A stretch of DNA of 64,000 nt, taken from positions 35,869,627 to 35,933,626 of the forward strand of contig OY365807.1 in the NCBI GenBank assembly GCA_959347315.1. The letters run 5' to 3'. Source of the stretch: Bimastos eiseni (taxonomy: Eukaryota > Annelida > Clitellata > Crassiclitellata > Lumbricidae). The position numbers and the translations under genes are program-made. The notes under the pieces were generated by a model. It made no database searches and was not told where the DNA came from. It worked only from the letters and a program-made list of their open reading frames with translations. Shown here one piece after another: positions 11,101 through 22,069 of the stretch. Every line of letters begins with the position of its first letter. Within the stretch, counting starts at the first letter, position 1.

Positions 11101-13781
11101 TGACAAATGTTCGTACCAAACATTTTCAAACAGATGAGCTGTAAAAGATGGTTGTTAATATGATCAATTGGAAATCTAAAACCACATTATAATATGTTCA
11201 AATCTTTCAGCTGTTTTTGCATGCAAGTATATGCAATTATGCATATGTATGTATGTATGCATGTGTGACTATATACTTTTAAAGTGTTTTATGAGAATCT
11301 CACAAGCAGGGGTGAGTCAAGTTTGAATTTCTTGGCGAGTCCAAGTACCGAATTTTACGAGTTGAATTTGTCCAAGGTTGAGTTTTGAATATTTAAAAAA
11401 GTCTCATTCTCTTGATGTTTGGATTGATAGTTTGGACAACTATAATAAATTATTTAGTTTTGCCTTAGTTTACTCTATGAAGTAGTACTTCTTATAAGCA
11501 CTAACAGCAGCAGTTTTTGTGTTTTTAGTTAGGTTGATAGTCGTTTTGTAAATAAAAATAACAGTATATGTACTTTTAGTTACGTCGATTGTCGCTTTGT
11601 ATATGAAAAAATTCGATTTTCATTTTCAAAACAGTAACTGGGAAAGATTAATACTCTGACCCATTGTGTGTACGAGAAATGCCAAGCACCATGAAAATTG
11701 GACCACCGAGTTATGAACCGAGTTTTGCATCATCCCTATTCACAAGAATGCTTACTTGACAGTCTAACAAATGTAAAATGATACACCTTTAGATTGCTTG
11801 AAAACTTTTCTTCAGCTATCCTTGAAAAATGGTGCTCGTGTTTAATGGTGTATTGGTAGTTATAATTTGGTAATTGCTACAGTGATAGACCAATAGCATA
11901 ACATGCTTATGCTCCAATCTGATCCTCTTATGATGCTGAATTAATTTGATAATGCTCTGTTGTGTTATGTTACCTGAGGAGAATTGACTTTATATTCATG
12001 TTACATGTATAAGTAGGGCTGTAATTTAGTTGAATTTATAATGTAAAAGTTGCCAAATCTAGGTCAAGCAGTTAAACAAGCCATAAGCAGCTGACTTATC
12101 TGTTGACATTAGGTCATAGGTGCTTTGTGACTCCCAACATATGTGATTGATATGCAGTTACTTACGTAGTTGTTAAATCTTATGTAGTGGTTAACTTATA
12201 TAATTTGTTGCATTTGTTCAAACTGTTTTAATTAGCCTAAGCTGCAAATAACGACTGAGTGCTTTTGACATTGTTCTCTTGCAGTGTATGCTGATGGAAG
12301 TATATGTTTGGACATCCTGCAAAATAGGTGGAGTCCTACTTATGATGTTTCAGCCATCTTGACTTCTATTCAGGTAAGCTGCCACAGCTGTCAATCATTG
12401 GGACAAATGACTGACAAGACTATGACTCTTTGTTGCTATATACATGATGTACTGAAGAAGCTCTGTGGTCAATTTGCTAGCATGCTGAGGATGGGCAGGG
12501 TTTCACTCGTATGACGACACATATCTTGTTGCTAGAAAATGGATCTGTATTACGCACATGCACCTGTCACTGCATGTTACCTGTCACTGCATGTTACCTG
12601 TCACTGCATGTTACCTGTCACTGCATGTTACCTGTCACTGCATGTTACCTGTCACTGCATGTTACCTGTCACTGCATGTTACCTGTCACTGCATGTTTAG
12701 ACGTTTGGATTACTCCAGGTTTTTATTAAGCTTTAAAATTTAAACAGTTCAAACTGTTGTCATAAGCATTTGTTGTGTTTATGGGAAAAGTATTAGATAA
12801 CTTTTAACCTGTAATTTACTTTGTTTAGGTGTAATGTAATACAGCTATAAGTAACTTAGCCAGAGTTAGTTACAGTGACTTGTGAAAGGAACTGTTTACT
12901 TTACATTTAAATGCACTTCAAAATCTCATTTATCAGTCTATGATAACTAACAACTGTGACACTTGGTGTAGTAACGGCAATTAATTGTTGCAAGTTTGTT
13001 TCCGTGTAGGTAGGAAATTTTGACAGGGGGATGATAAGTAAGTACATACAGCTCAGCTGATTAAGTGTCATTGACTGATGCGTGATTATTCAATAGTGGC
13101 ACAGAATAATTATAGAAATATAAACACCGAACAATTGGCCAGTGAGGATTAAACATAGCAAATTCATACATGTGTTAAGTGTATTTCATTTTGCAACATT
13201 TGGATATTAATTTGATTCCTTTTGAATTGATCTACAGCTTTTTAAGAGCTTGTTGTTAGTTGACTAATGGTTACTTTTAAAATAACGGATTTAAAAACCC
13301 ACATGATGTGGGTTTATAAGGTGTTAAATGATGACAAACTTATTGAAAACTAACACATCAGTCAGGCCTAACAAGCAACTGTGAGATCAATTAACAACTG
13401 TGAAATTTCACACTTACACACCTATGAGAATTTTCTTTGTATGATGCATTTTTATTTGAAATTTTTAAATGATGAGAAAGTAATGTAATAACTCAACAAT
13501 GAAGTCTCAAGCACAATAGTCATTTGTTTATGTGTTGAAGAAACATGACAGATCAACAACAGCAGTAGCTTCCAACATCTATTGACCTGAAAATAATTTA
13601 AATGGTCTTTGAGAAATATATTTTCGACGATTTGCTTGTGTTGTAGTCGCTGTTGCATGATCCGAATCCGAACAGTCCCGCAAATAACGAGGCTGCCCAG
13701 CTGTATCGGGAAAATCGACGTGAATACGAGAAGAAGGTGAAGGCCATTGTTCAGGCCAGCTGGAATGATGATGATGACTAG
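5105..13781 (+). CDS. UBE2B: Ubiquitin-conjugating enzyme E2, UBE2A/UBE2B (RAD6) orthologue, five exons
   Basis: E2 enzymes of this family take ubiquitin from E1 onto a cysteine and, with RAD18 or RNF20/40-type E3 ligases, monoubiquitinate PCNA (DNA damage tolerance) and histone H2B; they act mainly in the nucleus. Joined exons 5105-5148, 7433-7513, 9568-9683, 12285-12373 and 13647-13781 give 465 nt, 154 codons plus TAG, with all phases consistent. Seen directly: N-terminal [17 protein letters not shown], the HPN motif at residues 78-80, the active-site context GSICLDIL with Cys88, and NPNSPAN with Ser120, the position phosphorylated by CDKs in human UBE2A. Human UBE2A/B are 152 aa. The copy here ends WNDDDD, a short acidic tail. 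The start has a G at -3. All introns are GT-AG. Vertebrates have two paralogues and I cannot separate A from B, so the symbol is nominal. No stop or frameshift is seen. Confidence 0.97.
7433..7513 (+). CDS. UBE2B: UBE2A/B exon 2
   Basis: The exon is preceded by a CACTTTAG acceptor and followed by a GTAAGTG donor. It completes Arg15, then encodes [20 protein letters not shown] and WNAVIF, ending in two bases of Gly42. It joins in phase to exons 1 and 3. Confidence 0.95.
8425..9005 (-). pseudogene. 5'-truncated non-LTR retrotransposon, ORF2 C terminus
   Basis: The minus strand encodes [20 protein letters not shown], then [40 protein letters not shown] and [17 protein letters not shown]. This is the conserved post-reverse-transcriptase region of CR1/Jockey/Rex-like LINEs. 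Near 8475 a one-base shift moves the frame to [17 protein letters not shown] and a stop at 8425-8427, the usual LINE C terminus. The 5' end breaks off at about 9005, consistent with truncation during target-primed reverse transcription. It sits antisense in intron 2 of the E2 gene. The reverse transcriptase core is absent. Confidence 0.85.
9568..9683 (+). CDS. UBE2B: UBE2A/B exon 3
   Basis: Acceptor GCTGTTTTAG and donor GTATGT flank the exon. It encodes the central beta sheet of the UBC fold, [17 protein letters not shown] through FVSKMFHPN, including the HPN motif (residues 78-80) that supports isopeptide-bond formation. It ends with the first base of Val81. Confidence 0.96.
10587..11011 (+). 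mobile_element. Non-autonomous hAT-like element, GTCTCG-rich family, copy 2
   Basis: Terminal inverted repeats CAGTGTTGTATG (10587-10598) and, inverted, CAGAGTTGTATG at the right end are flanked by GCATTTTG (10579-10586) and GCATTTTT (11012-11019), a 7/8 target-site duplication. Subterminal arrays of CGAGACCGAGAC-type motifs lie at both ends. It is 425 bp, has no transposase, and sits in intron 3 of the E2 gene. The same ends and interior recur, inverted, at 28490-29338. Confidence 0.85.
11307..11738 (+). mobile_element. Non-autonomous hAT-like MITE, second family
   Basis: The left end is CAGGGGTGAGTCAAG and the right end, read inward, TAGGGATGATGCAAA. Flanks CTCACAAG (11299-11306) and TTCACAAG (11739-11746) form an 8-bp, 7/8 target-site duplication. 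The element is 432 bp, AT-rich and non-coding, in intron 3 of the E2 gene. Confidence 0.75.
12285..12373 (+). CDS. UBE2B: UBE2A/B exon 4 (active site)
   Basis: Acceptor TTCTCTTGCAG and donor GTAAGC flank the exon. It encodes [20 protein letters not shown] and the following [10 protein letters not shown], carrying catalytic Cys88. Reading on past the donor only gives intronic sequence, so the longer open frame to 12514 is not coding. Confidence 0.97.
12562..12697 (+). repeat. Exact 8 x 17-bp tandem repeat in intron 4
   Basis: ACCTGTCACTGCATGTT is repeated eight times without a single mismatch. The chance ORFs over it exist because the 17-bp unit contains no stop in two phases. Perfect identity implies recent expansion. 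Confidence 0.95.
13647..13781 (+). CDS. UBE2B: UBE2A/B exon 5 and stop
   Basis: The exon follows a TTGTGTTGTAG acceptor. It encodes [20 protein letters not shown] and the C-terminal helices through [11 protein letters not shown], then TAG at 13779-13781. The run of four Asp is unlike vertebrate UBE2A/B, which end WRDC or similar, and recalls in miniature the acidic tail of yeast Rad6. Confidence 0.95.
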   Translation, partial: SLLHDPNPNSPANNEAAQLYRENRREYEKKVKAIVQASWNDDDD

Positions 13782-14088
13782 GTTGAGTGATGACATTGTG
13801 ATGTGGAGTATATAGGAGTTGAAGGACTTGAAACCATACAAATTTTGGACAAATTAAACATGTGTGATAGCCATAGACAGTACGTGGCTTTGACTCTCTG
13901 GAGGAAACTGTAAGATCAGACTCGGCACGATTGTGTTGAAGCAGCCGAATAAGCAAGAACTGTGTTAACTTGTTCAGCTCTATAGGTCACTAACAATGTG
14001 CACTTTTCCGCAATCAGCCTGTCTGCTCGTGCTACGCTTCCAACTGAGATTGTATGATAGTCGATGTTGAATAGAAATGTCTGTATCG

Positions 14089-14094
14089 AATAAA
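14089..14094 (+). terminator. Candidate poly(A) signal of the E2 gene
   Basis: A canonical AATAAA lies 308 bp after the UBE2A/B stop codon, in plus-strand AT-rich sequence. It is the first such hexamer I noticed downstream; usage is not demonstrable here. Confidence 0.45.
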
Positions 14095-14099
14095 ATCTC

Positions 14100-15982
14100 T
14101 CGTCTTTACATTATGGCATACCCGGTTGTAATATTTGATCTTCAGTTTTGTGTGACTGTGTGTGGTGAAGTGTGTAAAATTTGTTCGTTTGGTGGTTGTT
14201 TGAGCATATGTATACGCAGTGTGCTGAATCTAATTATTGCTGTATCACAATTTTTCTTTTGTTAGGTTTCATACTCTAATTGTATTATAACAAACTAATC
14301 AAGCAGAACAAATATTTGAAGAACAATATTCATAAACTGATTTCAGTCTGATATCATTTCATTACAGCTGTTTAAACGCTTCAGTTGTGGCACAGTTAAT
14401 TATCAATGGGAATCTCATACCACAGCTTGAACTGGTGTGTGCTGCATAGATTGCTCTGCATAAGGCCTTCATTTCGTTGGTTATGCTAAAGTCCATTTTT
14501 TCCACCATTGAGTACTAGCTACCAGTAAATACGAGCAACAATTAGAGTACATGTACGTGTTCATCTTGATGCCATTTCCTTGTGCTGTATCAAAGAGAAG
14601 ATAGGTTTACTATAAATACGATTTATCAACATTTAAATTCTTCTCTGAGTACTGTGACTGGATGTCAGAATTATAAACCAGTTAGAAACCTACGAACATA
14701 GGCCTATGACTATTTTTGTAAACTTAGAGCCATGTAGAAATAGTCACATCGCTGTGACTATTTCTAAATAGTCATTGTATTTTTGAATACAGGGAACATT
14801 GCTTGTTCTTAATTAAAATGAGAATAATTTTTAATCATTGTAACAAATATAAAGATAAATCAAAAAGAAATATAAATTAAGACCCAATGGGATTCGCTGA
14901 AGTAAGTGTGAACGTATCTGGATATGTAAAGTCCTTGGTAAAGCACATTTTAGGATGAAAGACATCAAGAACGCATATTGGATCAATTGATGGATATTCT
15001 TGCCCTCAATTAAATCTGGATCAAACCTTCCTTCATTTTGAAGATCAAGCAAAACATCTTTTTGCTACGAAATCAGCCACAACCAGATGGGTTTGGTTGT
15101 AAAATTTTCGTCCTTCATAAGTCGCAGCCGGAGCTTACTCTTCACCTATACCAACCCGAAGTCATATGTAATTGTAATTATGACCACTTGTATAGCGCCG
15201 TTGTAGTAAGCTACTTCTAGGGTGCTTTACGTGACAGTTTGCTGTTGGCACAAGTATATATATGAAATTTTAAAAAGACTTAATGTTTGGCATTATTTAT
15301 AAATTATTTATATATAAAGTAGTTTTAACTGGTTTTTGAGATCTTTATCTCTTTCCTGGACTGTGGAAACCATCAGCTCATTTTTGTTAATGTTTATCGT
15401 CCTCTCTCATTTTTTCATAATATTCCAGTAACCCTTTGAATTTGTTTTGGTCTCGTCGTTAACATGTGACCTCGATGATGTAGGATCCATAACTGTTTTT
15501 GTATCTGTCGGCCTTTGATCTTCCGCACATCTTTCCAACCCATGATTTGGGCTATACGCTTGGTTTTACAACCTAGTTCAATGGTGTCTTCTGCTGGTAA
15601 AAATACATCTCTTTGGAGTCCTATTTATCTGATCATACTGTGCTTTCTGCTCAGGTCTTCCCTCATAAATCAACTTCCACAGACCTTGCATACTGTATAC
15701 TGCTGAAGATATTTGGCGTTCTTGCTTTCCCACTGTAGTATCGTCCCATCCATCCATCGTTCCATGGGTTCAGCACCCGATCGTGTCTGTTGCATGTCTG
15801 ACAATTTGTTTCTAGATGTTTTGGTGGCATGCCTTCCTGCTTAGTATATGCATCAGATTTCAATCGTCAAGTTTTTTTTACGTTGTCGGTATCTGCACCC
15901 CACCACCAGCCCTCCTCCTTTGGCCGGGTTTGGGATAGGAACAGATTCCATTATGGTCCCTGAGGCGGAAGGATATATCCAA

Positions 15983-15983
<1 letters not shown>
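14100..15983. other. Unassigned intergenic sequence
   Basis: Apart from the hairpin at 14735-14766 I recognise no gene, RNA or element. ORFs are under 75 codons and show no family motifs. Confidence 0.4.
14735..14766. other. Perfect 14-bp hairpin
   Basis: TAGAAATAGTCACA and its exact complement are separated by TCGC. It lies about 640 bp beyond the E2 poly(A) candidate. No adjoining T-run or RNA family was recognised. Confidence 0.6.
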
Positions 15984-16024
<41 letters not shown>

Positions 16025-16073
16025 ACACACATATACACACACATACACACACACACACATATATATATATATA
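15984..16073. repeat. (CA)n/(TA)n microsatellite
   Basis: A CA dinucleotide run with TA interruptions passes into TATATA at its right end. Confidence 0.98.
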
Positions 16074-16079
16074 AGCGCT

Positions 16080-18200
16080 TATTGTAGGCCTATAACTAGA
16101 TTCTACTTTATCTGACATCATGGAAAGTCACAGGAGCGTTTCTGTTATGTGTAAGAGGGGTTCAATACGGACAGTTTACGGAGTATGCGCCATTCCCAGC
16201 CTGTTGCAGCTCGGTTAACTGCTGCCAACCTTTTTGATAGGTATACTGTAATGGTGAGACTTCCATCTAGGCTTACCTAATCTCAAGCGTTGGTGTCAGT
16301 ATCGGTCTGTTCGTTAACTTCTCTCAAATGCTAAGTTCAAACACTTGTTTTGTACCCTGTTTGCAAGTTCTCCGTAGTTACTGTAGCAGTGACTATAAGT
16401 CGCGGCGACGGATGCACTACAGTGCCACGCTCTTCATCGCAAGCTAACTTCGCCGATGTTCCCCGTCACCGCCAGTGCCAACCTGTAGGGTGGCGAGGTC
16501 GAGCATCGCGCGAGGGCGCCAAGCGCTCGAGTTGGTTACAAAGAAAATTTACATGTTTAGCCATTTTCTCATTTTTAAAGGGACGCCCTTAAAAAAACTC
16601 CTCTCGATGCCGCCAATGAGTCTAAGGACTCCCTCCGAGGGAGCCAAAGGGACTTATAGGGCCTGCCAGTGGCGTTGCTATGTTTAGAGGCCAGAGGAGG
16701 CAGTTTGGACATGATGGGGGTTGGAGAGGGAATACTGTTTCTCCTCCCTAATCCCAAGATTTGTCTGTAAATGACAATGTAACGATTTGTTGGTGACCAG
16801 CCAACAGCAAAAGTGGTGCTATTCAAAGCGGGAAGTCAATTGCTAGGTCAGGCATAGACATGATAGGCCTAGAGTTGACTAATGCACGTTTATGCAACGA
16901 ATATCACGCGGGAAACTCCTGCCACCGCGAAGCAAGCTGTCAGCAGCGGTCTGTACGGTTACGCTGTTAATGCCGGGCGGCTCAGGCTATTTTTCAATGG
17001 AAAAAATACTAAGTAGCCTATTTAAATGAAAATATAACAATAAAAACATAGGGTAGGCGCGCCCCTCTGCGCCTCAGTGATAGCGAGACCACTGCGGCCG
17101 GCCGATAAGCGCTCAAGTCGGAACCAGAGGTCAAGCTATCGACGGCTATATTCCGTCAGTTGACTTCATATTTTGTTTATTGTTTTCTATTTGCGGTTCC
17201 GAGTTAAGATTTTTGACGAAGACACCACCAGCAGAAGAGGAGCAAAATTTACTACCTCATGTGTAGGCCTATATATCCTTTAACATATTCAATTGAGTCA
17301 ACGAAAGTAATAGGCTAATTGACTTAAAATAGAACCATCGTAACTGCTTGGTCTCGTAACTATAATAGGCAGAGGAGTGCAATCAGTTGTAAAGTGAACG
17401 ACATCTAAGTCTTACTTATGGCCTATAGGGCCTACACGTATATTCTTCTCTGAAGGGCCAAACCCTTCTTCTCGACTCACGGGCTTGTGAGTGTCGACTC
17501 TTCAGATGGGTCGAACAATCTGTTAGGTCTACTCTTGAATTGATGAACAATTGGCCTAGAAGCAATTAGCCTACTCGACGAAGCGGAATAACGCTAGCAG
17601 AAAATGAATCCTACATTCATACGGGTGATGATTGATCATATTTTGCTATGCTACCATAGAGTCGTCTATAAATCATAGTTTTGCAGTTGTTTTCAACCAT
17701 ACGAAACCATATTTATTATTCAAGAGTTATAAGATGTCAGGTTTTAAATTTTCCAGCGTTGACGCAGCAGTTATCGTTCATTAGACCTACATCAGTTGCT
17801 TAGGAAACGTTCAGTGTCGATTCTATTGGTCTGTATACATATTAGCCTAATTGAGTAAATTGCGGTCAATAAAAAGAACTTGTCATGTTATGTTAATTTC
17901 TGACTATAGTCGGCGCTCATTAGGAAAACGCTCCGATAGTTCACAATTTGAGGAAACTCTTGTAGTAGATAAGTGTTCAACTGCTCGCAGTAATAAATGA
18001 CTTTAATAAATGATAAATTTGTCAGTGTTTGTGTGCAAGCCAGAATACAAGATAGGCAACTACATTAGGCCTATACAGACAGTAGGCCTATACAGACAAG
18101 ATACAGACGACGAGATTAGTGCATGGCTAATGCTGTGCACGTGTCATAGAAGGCGATATCTAAGATGTCTTCTGTACCTCAGCATCCTCAGCAACAGTGC
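16080..18200. other. Unassigned sequence before the secreted-peptide ORF
   Basis: I see no recognisable coding exon. The stretch has a moderately CpG-rich patch at 16390-16640 and 16900-17110, and TTTATT at 17711-17716, a possible minus-strand AATAAA poly(A) signal about 500 bp past the secreted-peptide stop. Confidence 0.4.
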
Positions 18201-18212
18201 TGGTGCCTTCTC

Positions 18213-18473
18213 TTAGAGGAGTAGGCGATCGCAGAAGACCGTGAATGACTTTCGTTGGGCACAGCATCCGTAGTAGATCTCCCTTGTGTCGGTCATCTTG
18301 CCACACAGGTAGCAGTTGGCGAAATGGTCATCGTCCAGTTGGCAGAGGTCGGGTCGATGCACGCTGTAGCTGTATGTCCTTGTTTTGACCACCAGAGGAC
18401 CAGCGCTGACGAATGTCGTTGCCAGCAGCAGAACAAACGTCCACCAAGCGACCAACAGCAGAAGCTTCATCAT
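18213..18473 (-). CDS. Putative secreted six-cysteine peptide, 86 aa
   Basis: ATG at 18473-18471 (a second ATG follows directly) to TAA at 18215-18213. The first 24 residues are a clear signal peptide: MMK, then LLLLVAWWTFVLLLATTFVSA, probable cleavage after VSA. The mature part contains HRPDLCQLDDDHFANCYLCG and YYGCCAQRKSFTVFCDRLLL, giving six cysteines spaced C-x9-C-x2-C-x12-CC-x9-C, with one RK basic pair. Even cysteine number, export signal and small size fit a disulfide-bonded hormone-like, defence or other extracellular peptide; I do not recognise the family and assign no function. Codons are strongly G/C-ending, unlike flanking DNA, which supports real coding. It could be the last exon of a longer gene. 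The 24-bp minisatellite starts about 170 bp upstream of its start. Confidence 0.6.
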   Translation of the reverse strand: MMKLLLLVAWWTFVLLLATTFVSAGPLVVKTRTYSYSVHRPDLCQLDDDHFANCYLCGKMTDTREIYYGCCAQRKSFTVFCDRLLL

Positions 18474-18568
18474 CGTCTTCACCTGTTTGATAGCCCGACA
18501 CAACAGCATTGTTTTTAACCTTCTCCTACATCTCACTTCCGTAGCAATCACTATAATCGTCGTTCTCG

Positions 18569-18622
18569 TCATCATCGTCAGCGTCTTCATCATCATCATC
18601 ATCATCACCATCACCATCACTA
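18569..18622. repeat. (ATC)n-rich trinucleotide tract
   Basis: ATC/GTC/ACC triplets lie between the secreted-peptide ORF and the minisatellite. They give poly-Asp, poly-Ile or poly-Met frames depending on phase and are not evidence of coding. Confidence 0.9.
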
Positions 18623-18757
18623 CATAGGCGGGATCCATTGCCCTTAACAAGCACAATCCATAACCTCTTCATAGGCAGGATCCATGGCCACTTCATAGGC
18701 AGCATCCGTTGCCTCTCCATAGGCGAGATCCATTGCCCCTTCACAGGCAGGATCCAT

Positions 18758-21700
18758 TGCCCCTTCATAGGCAACATCCGTTGCATCTTCATAGGCGGGA
18801 TACATTGCCTCCACATAGGCGGAATCCGCTGCCTTTTCATAGGCGAACCCATTGCCTCTTCACAGGCAGGATCCATTGCCTCTTCATAGGCAGGATTCAC
18901 TGCCTTTTCACAACCATGATCCATTGCCTCTTCACAAGCAGCATCCGTTGCCTCTTAACACGCGGGATCAATTGCCTCTTCATAGCCCAGAACCATTGCC
19001 TCTTCATAGGCAGGATCCAATGCCTCTTAATAGTCAGGATCCATTGCCTTTTCACAGGCAGCAACATTGCCTCCTCATAGGCAGCATCCGTTGCCTTTTC
19101 ATAGGCGGGATCCATTGCCTCCACATAGGCAGGATCCAATGGCTCTTCACAGCCAGGATCCATTGCCTCTTCATAGGCAGGATCCATTGCCTCTTCACAA
19201 GCAGCATCCGTTGCCTCTTCATACGCGGGATCAATTGCCTCTTCATAGTCGGGATCCATTGCCTCTCCACACGCAGGATCCATTGCCTCTTCACAAGCAG
19301 CATACGTTGCCTCTTCATACGCAGGATCCAATGCCTCTTCATAGGCGGGATCCATTGCCTCTTCATACGCAGGATCCAATGCCTCTTCATAGGCGGGATC
19401 CATTGCCTCTTCATAGCCAGGATCCATTGCCTCTTCACAAGCAGCATACGTTGCCTCTTCATACGCAGGATCCAATGCCTCTTCATAGGCGGGATCCATT
19501 GCCTCTTCATACGCAGGATCCAATGCCTCTTCATAGGCGGGATCCATTGCCTCTTCATACGCAGGATCCAATGCCTCTTCATAGGCGGGATCCATTGCCT
19601 CTTCATACGCAGGATCCAATGCCTCTTCATAGGCGGGATCCATTGCCTCTTCATAGCCAGGATCCATTGCCTCTTCACAAGCAGCATACGTTGCCTCTTC
19701 ATACGCAGGATCCAATGCCTCTTCATAGGCGGGATCCATTGCCTCTTCATACGCAGGATCCAATGCCTCTTCATAGGCGGGATCCAATGCCTCTTCATAC
19801 CCAGGATCCAATGCCTCTTCATAGGCGGGATCCATTGCCTCTTCATACGCAGGATCCAATGCCTCTTCATAGGCGGGATCCATTGCCTCTTCATAGCCAG
19901 GATCCATTGCCTCTTCACAAGCAGCATACGTTGCCTCTTCATACGCAGGACCCAATGCCTCTTCATAGGCGGGATCCATTGCCTCTTCATACGCAGGATC
20001 CAATGCCTCTTCATAGGCGGGATCCATTGCCTCTTCATACGCAGGATCCAATGCCTCTTCATAGCCAGGATCCATTGCCTCTTCACAAGCAGCATACGTT
20101 GCCTCTTCATACGCAGGATCCAATGCCTCTTCATAGGCGGGATCCATTGCCTCTTCATACGCAGGATCCAATGCCTCTTCATAGGCGGGATCCATTGCCT
20201 CTTCATACGCAGGATCCAATGCCTCTTCATAGGCGGGATCCATTGCCTCTTCATACGCAGGATCCAATGCCTCTTCATAGGCGGGATCCATTGCCTCTTC
20301 ATAGCCAGGATCCATTGCCTCTTCACAAGCAGCATACGTTGCCTCTTCATACGCAGGATCCAATGCCTCTTCATAGGCGGGATCCATTGCCTCTTCATAC
20401 GCAGGATCCAATGCCTCTTCATAGGCGGGATCCAATGCCTCTTCATACCCAGGATCCAATGCCTCTTCATAGGCGGGATCCATTGCCTCTTCATACGCAG
20501 GATCCAATGCCTCTTCATAGGCGGGATCCATTGCCTCTTCATAGCCAGGATCCAATGCCTCTTCACAAGCAGCATACGTTGCCTCTTCATACGCAGGATC
20601 CATTGCCTCTTCATACGCAGGATCCAATGCCTCTTCATAGGCGGGATCCATTGCCTATTCATACGCAGGATCCAATGCCTCTTCATACGCAGGATCCAAT
20701 GCCTCTTCATACGCAGGATCCAATGCCTCTTCATAGGCGGGATCCATTGCCTCTCCACAAGCAGCATCCGTTGCCTCTTCTTACACGGGATCAATTGCCT
20801 CTCCACACGCAGGATCCAATGCCTCTTCATAGGTGGAATCCATTGCCTCTCCACAAGCAGCATCCATTGCCTCTTCATACGCAGGATCCAATGCCTCTTC
20901 ATAGGCGGGATCCATTGCCTCTTCATACGCAGGATCCAATGCCTCTTCATACGCAGGATCCAATGCCTCTTCATAGCCAGGATCCATTGCCTCTTCACAA
21001 GCAGCATCCGTTGCGTCTTCATACGCGGGATCCAATGCCCCTTCATAGGCGGGATCCATTGCCTCTCCACACGCAAGATCCAATGCCTCTTCATAGGCGG
21101 GAACCATTGCCTCTCCACAGGCAGGATCCATTGCCTCTTCATAGGCGGGATCCAATGCCTCTTCACAAGCACCGTCTATTGCCTCTTCACAGCCCGGATC
21201 CACTGCCTCTTCACAGGCAGGATCCATTGCATATTCACAAGCAGGATCCATTGCAGCTTCTTAGGCGGGATCCATTGCCTCTTCATAGCCGGGATCCAAT
21301 GCCTCTTCAAAGGCGGGATCCATTGAATCTTCACAGGCAGGATTCATTGCCTCTATACAGCACGGATCCATTCCCTCTTCATAGGCGGGATCCATTGCCT
21401 CTACATAGTCGGAATCCATTGCCTCTTCATAGGCGGCATCCATTACCTCTTCACAGGTAGGATCCATTGCCTCTTCATAGCCCGGATCCATTGCCCCTTT
21501 GTATGCAGGATTCAATGCCTCTTCATAGGAAGGATCCATTGCCTCTTTACAGCCAGTATTCATTGCCTCTCCATAGGCAGAATCTGTTGCCTCTTCATAG
21601 GCGGAATCCATTGCCCCTTCAAAGGCAGGATCCGTTGCCTCTTCATAGTCAGGATCCGTTGCCTCTTGATAGGCGGCATCTATTGCCTATTCACAGGCAG

Positions 21701-22069
21701 GATCCGTTGCATATTCACCGGCAGGAGCCATTGCCTCTTCATAGGCGGGATCCAATGCCTCTTCATAGGCGGGATCCATTGACTCTTCACAAGCAGGATT
21801 CATTGCCTCTTCACAGACCGGACAAATTGCCTCATCATTATCAGGGTCCATTGCCATATCACAACCAGGATCCATTGCCTCTACATGGGCGGGATCCATT
21901 GCCTCATCATAGGCAGAATCTGTTGCCTCTTCATAGGCGGAATCCATTGCCTCTTCATAGGTGGGAACCATTGCCTCTTCACAGGCAGGATCCATTGCCT
22001 CTACATGGGCGGGTTCCATTGCCTCTTCACACGCAGGAACCACTGCCTCTGCATATTCGGGATCCATTG
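18758..22069. repeat. Large tandem duplication, copy A of the minisatellite block
   Basis: A run of distinctive edge units (GCAACATCCGTTGCATCTTC at 18771) recurs at 22081, an offset of 3310 bp. That equals 138 units less the two single-base deletions. The right-hand edge units of this copy recur in copy B at an offset of 4966 bp. Confidence 0.85.

Noticed and set aside
12374..12514. Extension of the E2 exon 4 frame past 12373
   Set aside because: A good GTAAGC donor ends the exon and the following residues do not match the family, whereas exon 5 does.
12562..12697. Possible CRISPR array or direct-repeat system
   Set aside because: Units are contiguous with no spacers and lie in an intron of a eukaryotic gene.
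15490..15780. Possible antisense retroelement fragment
   Set aside because: The minus-strand translation gave no ordered motif that I could assign to a reverse transcriptase or other family.
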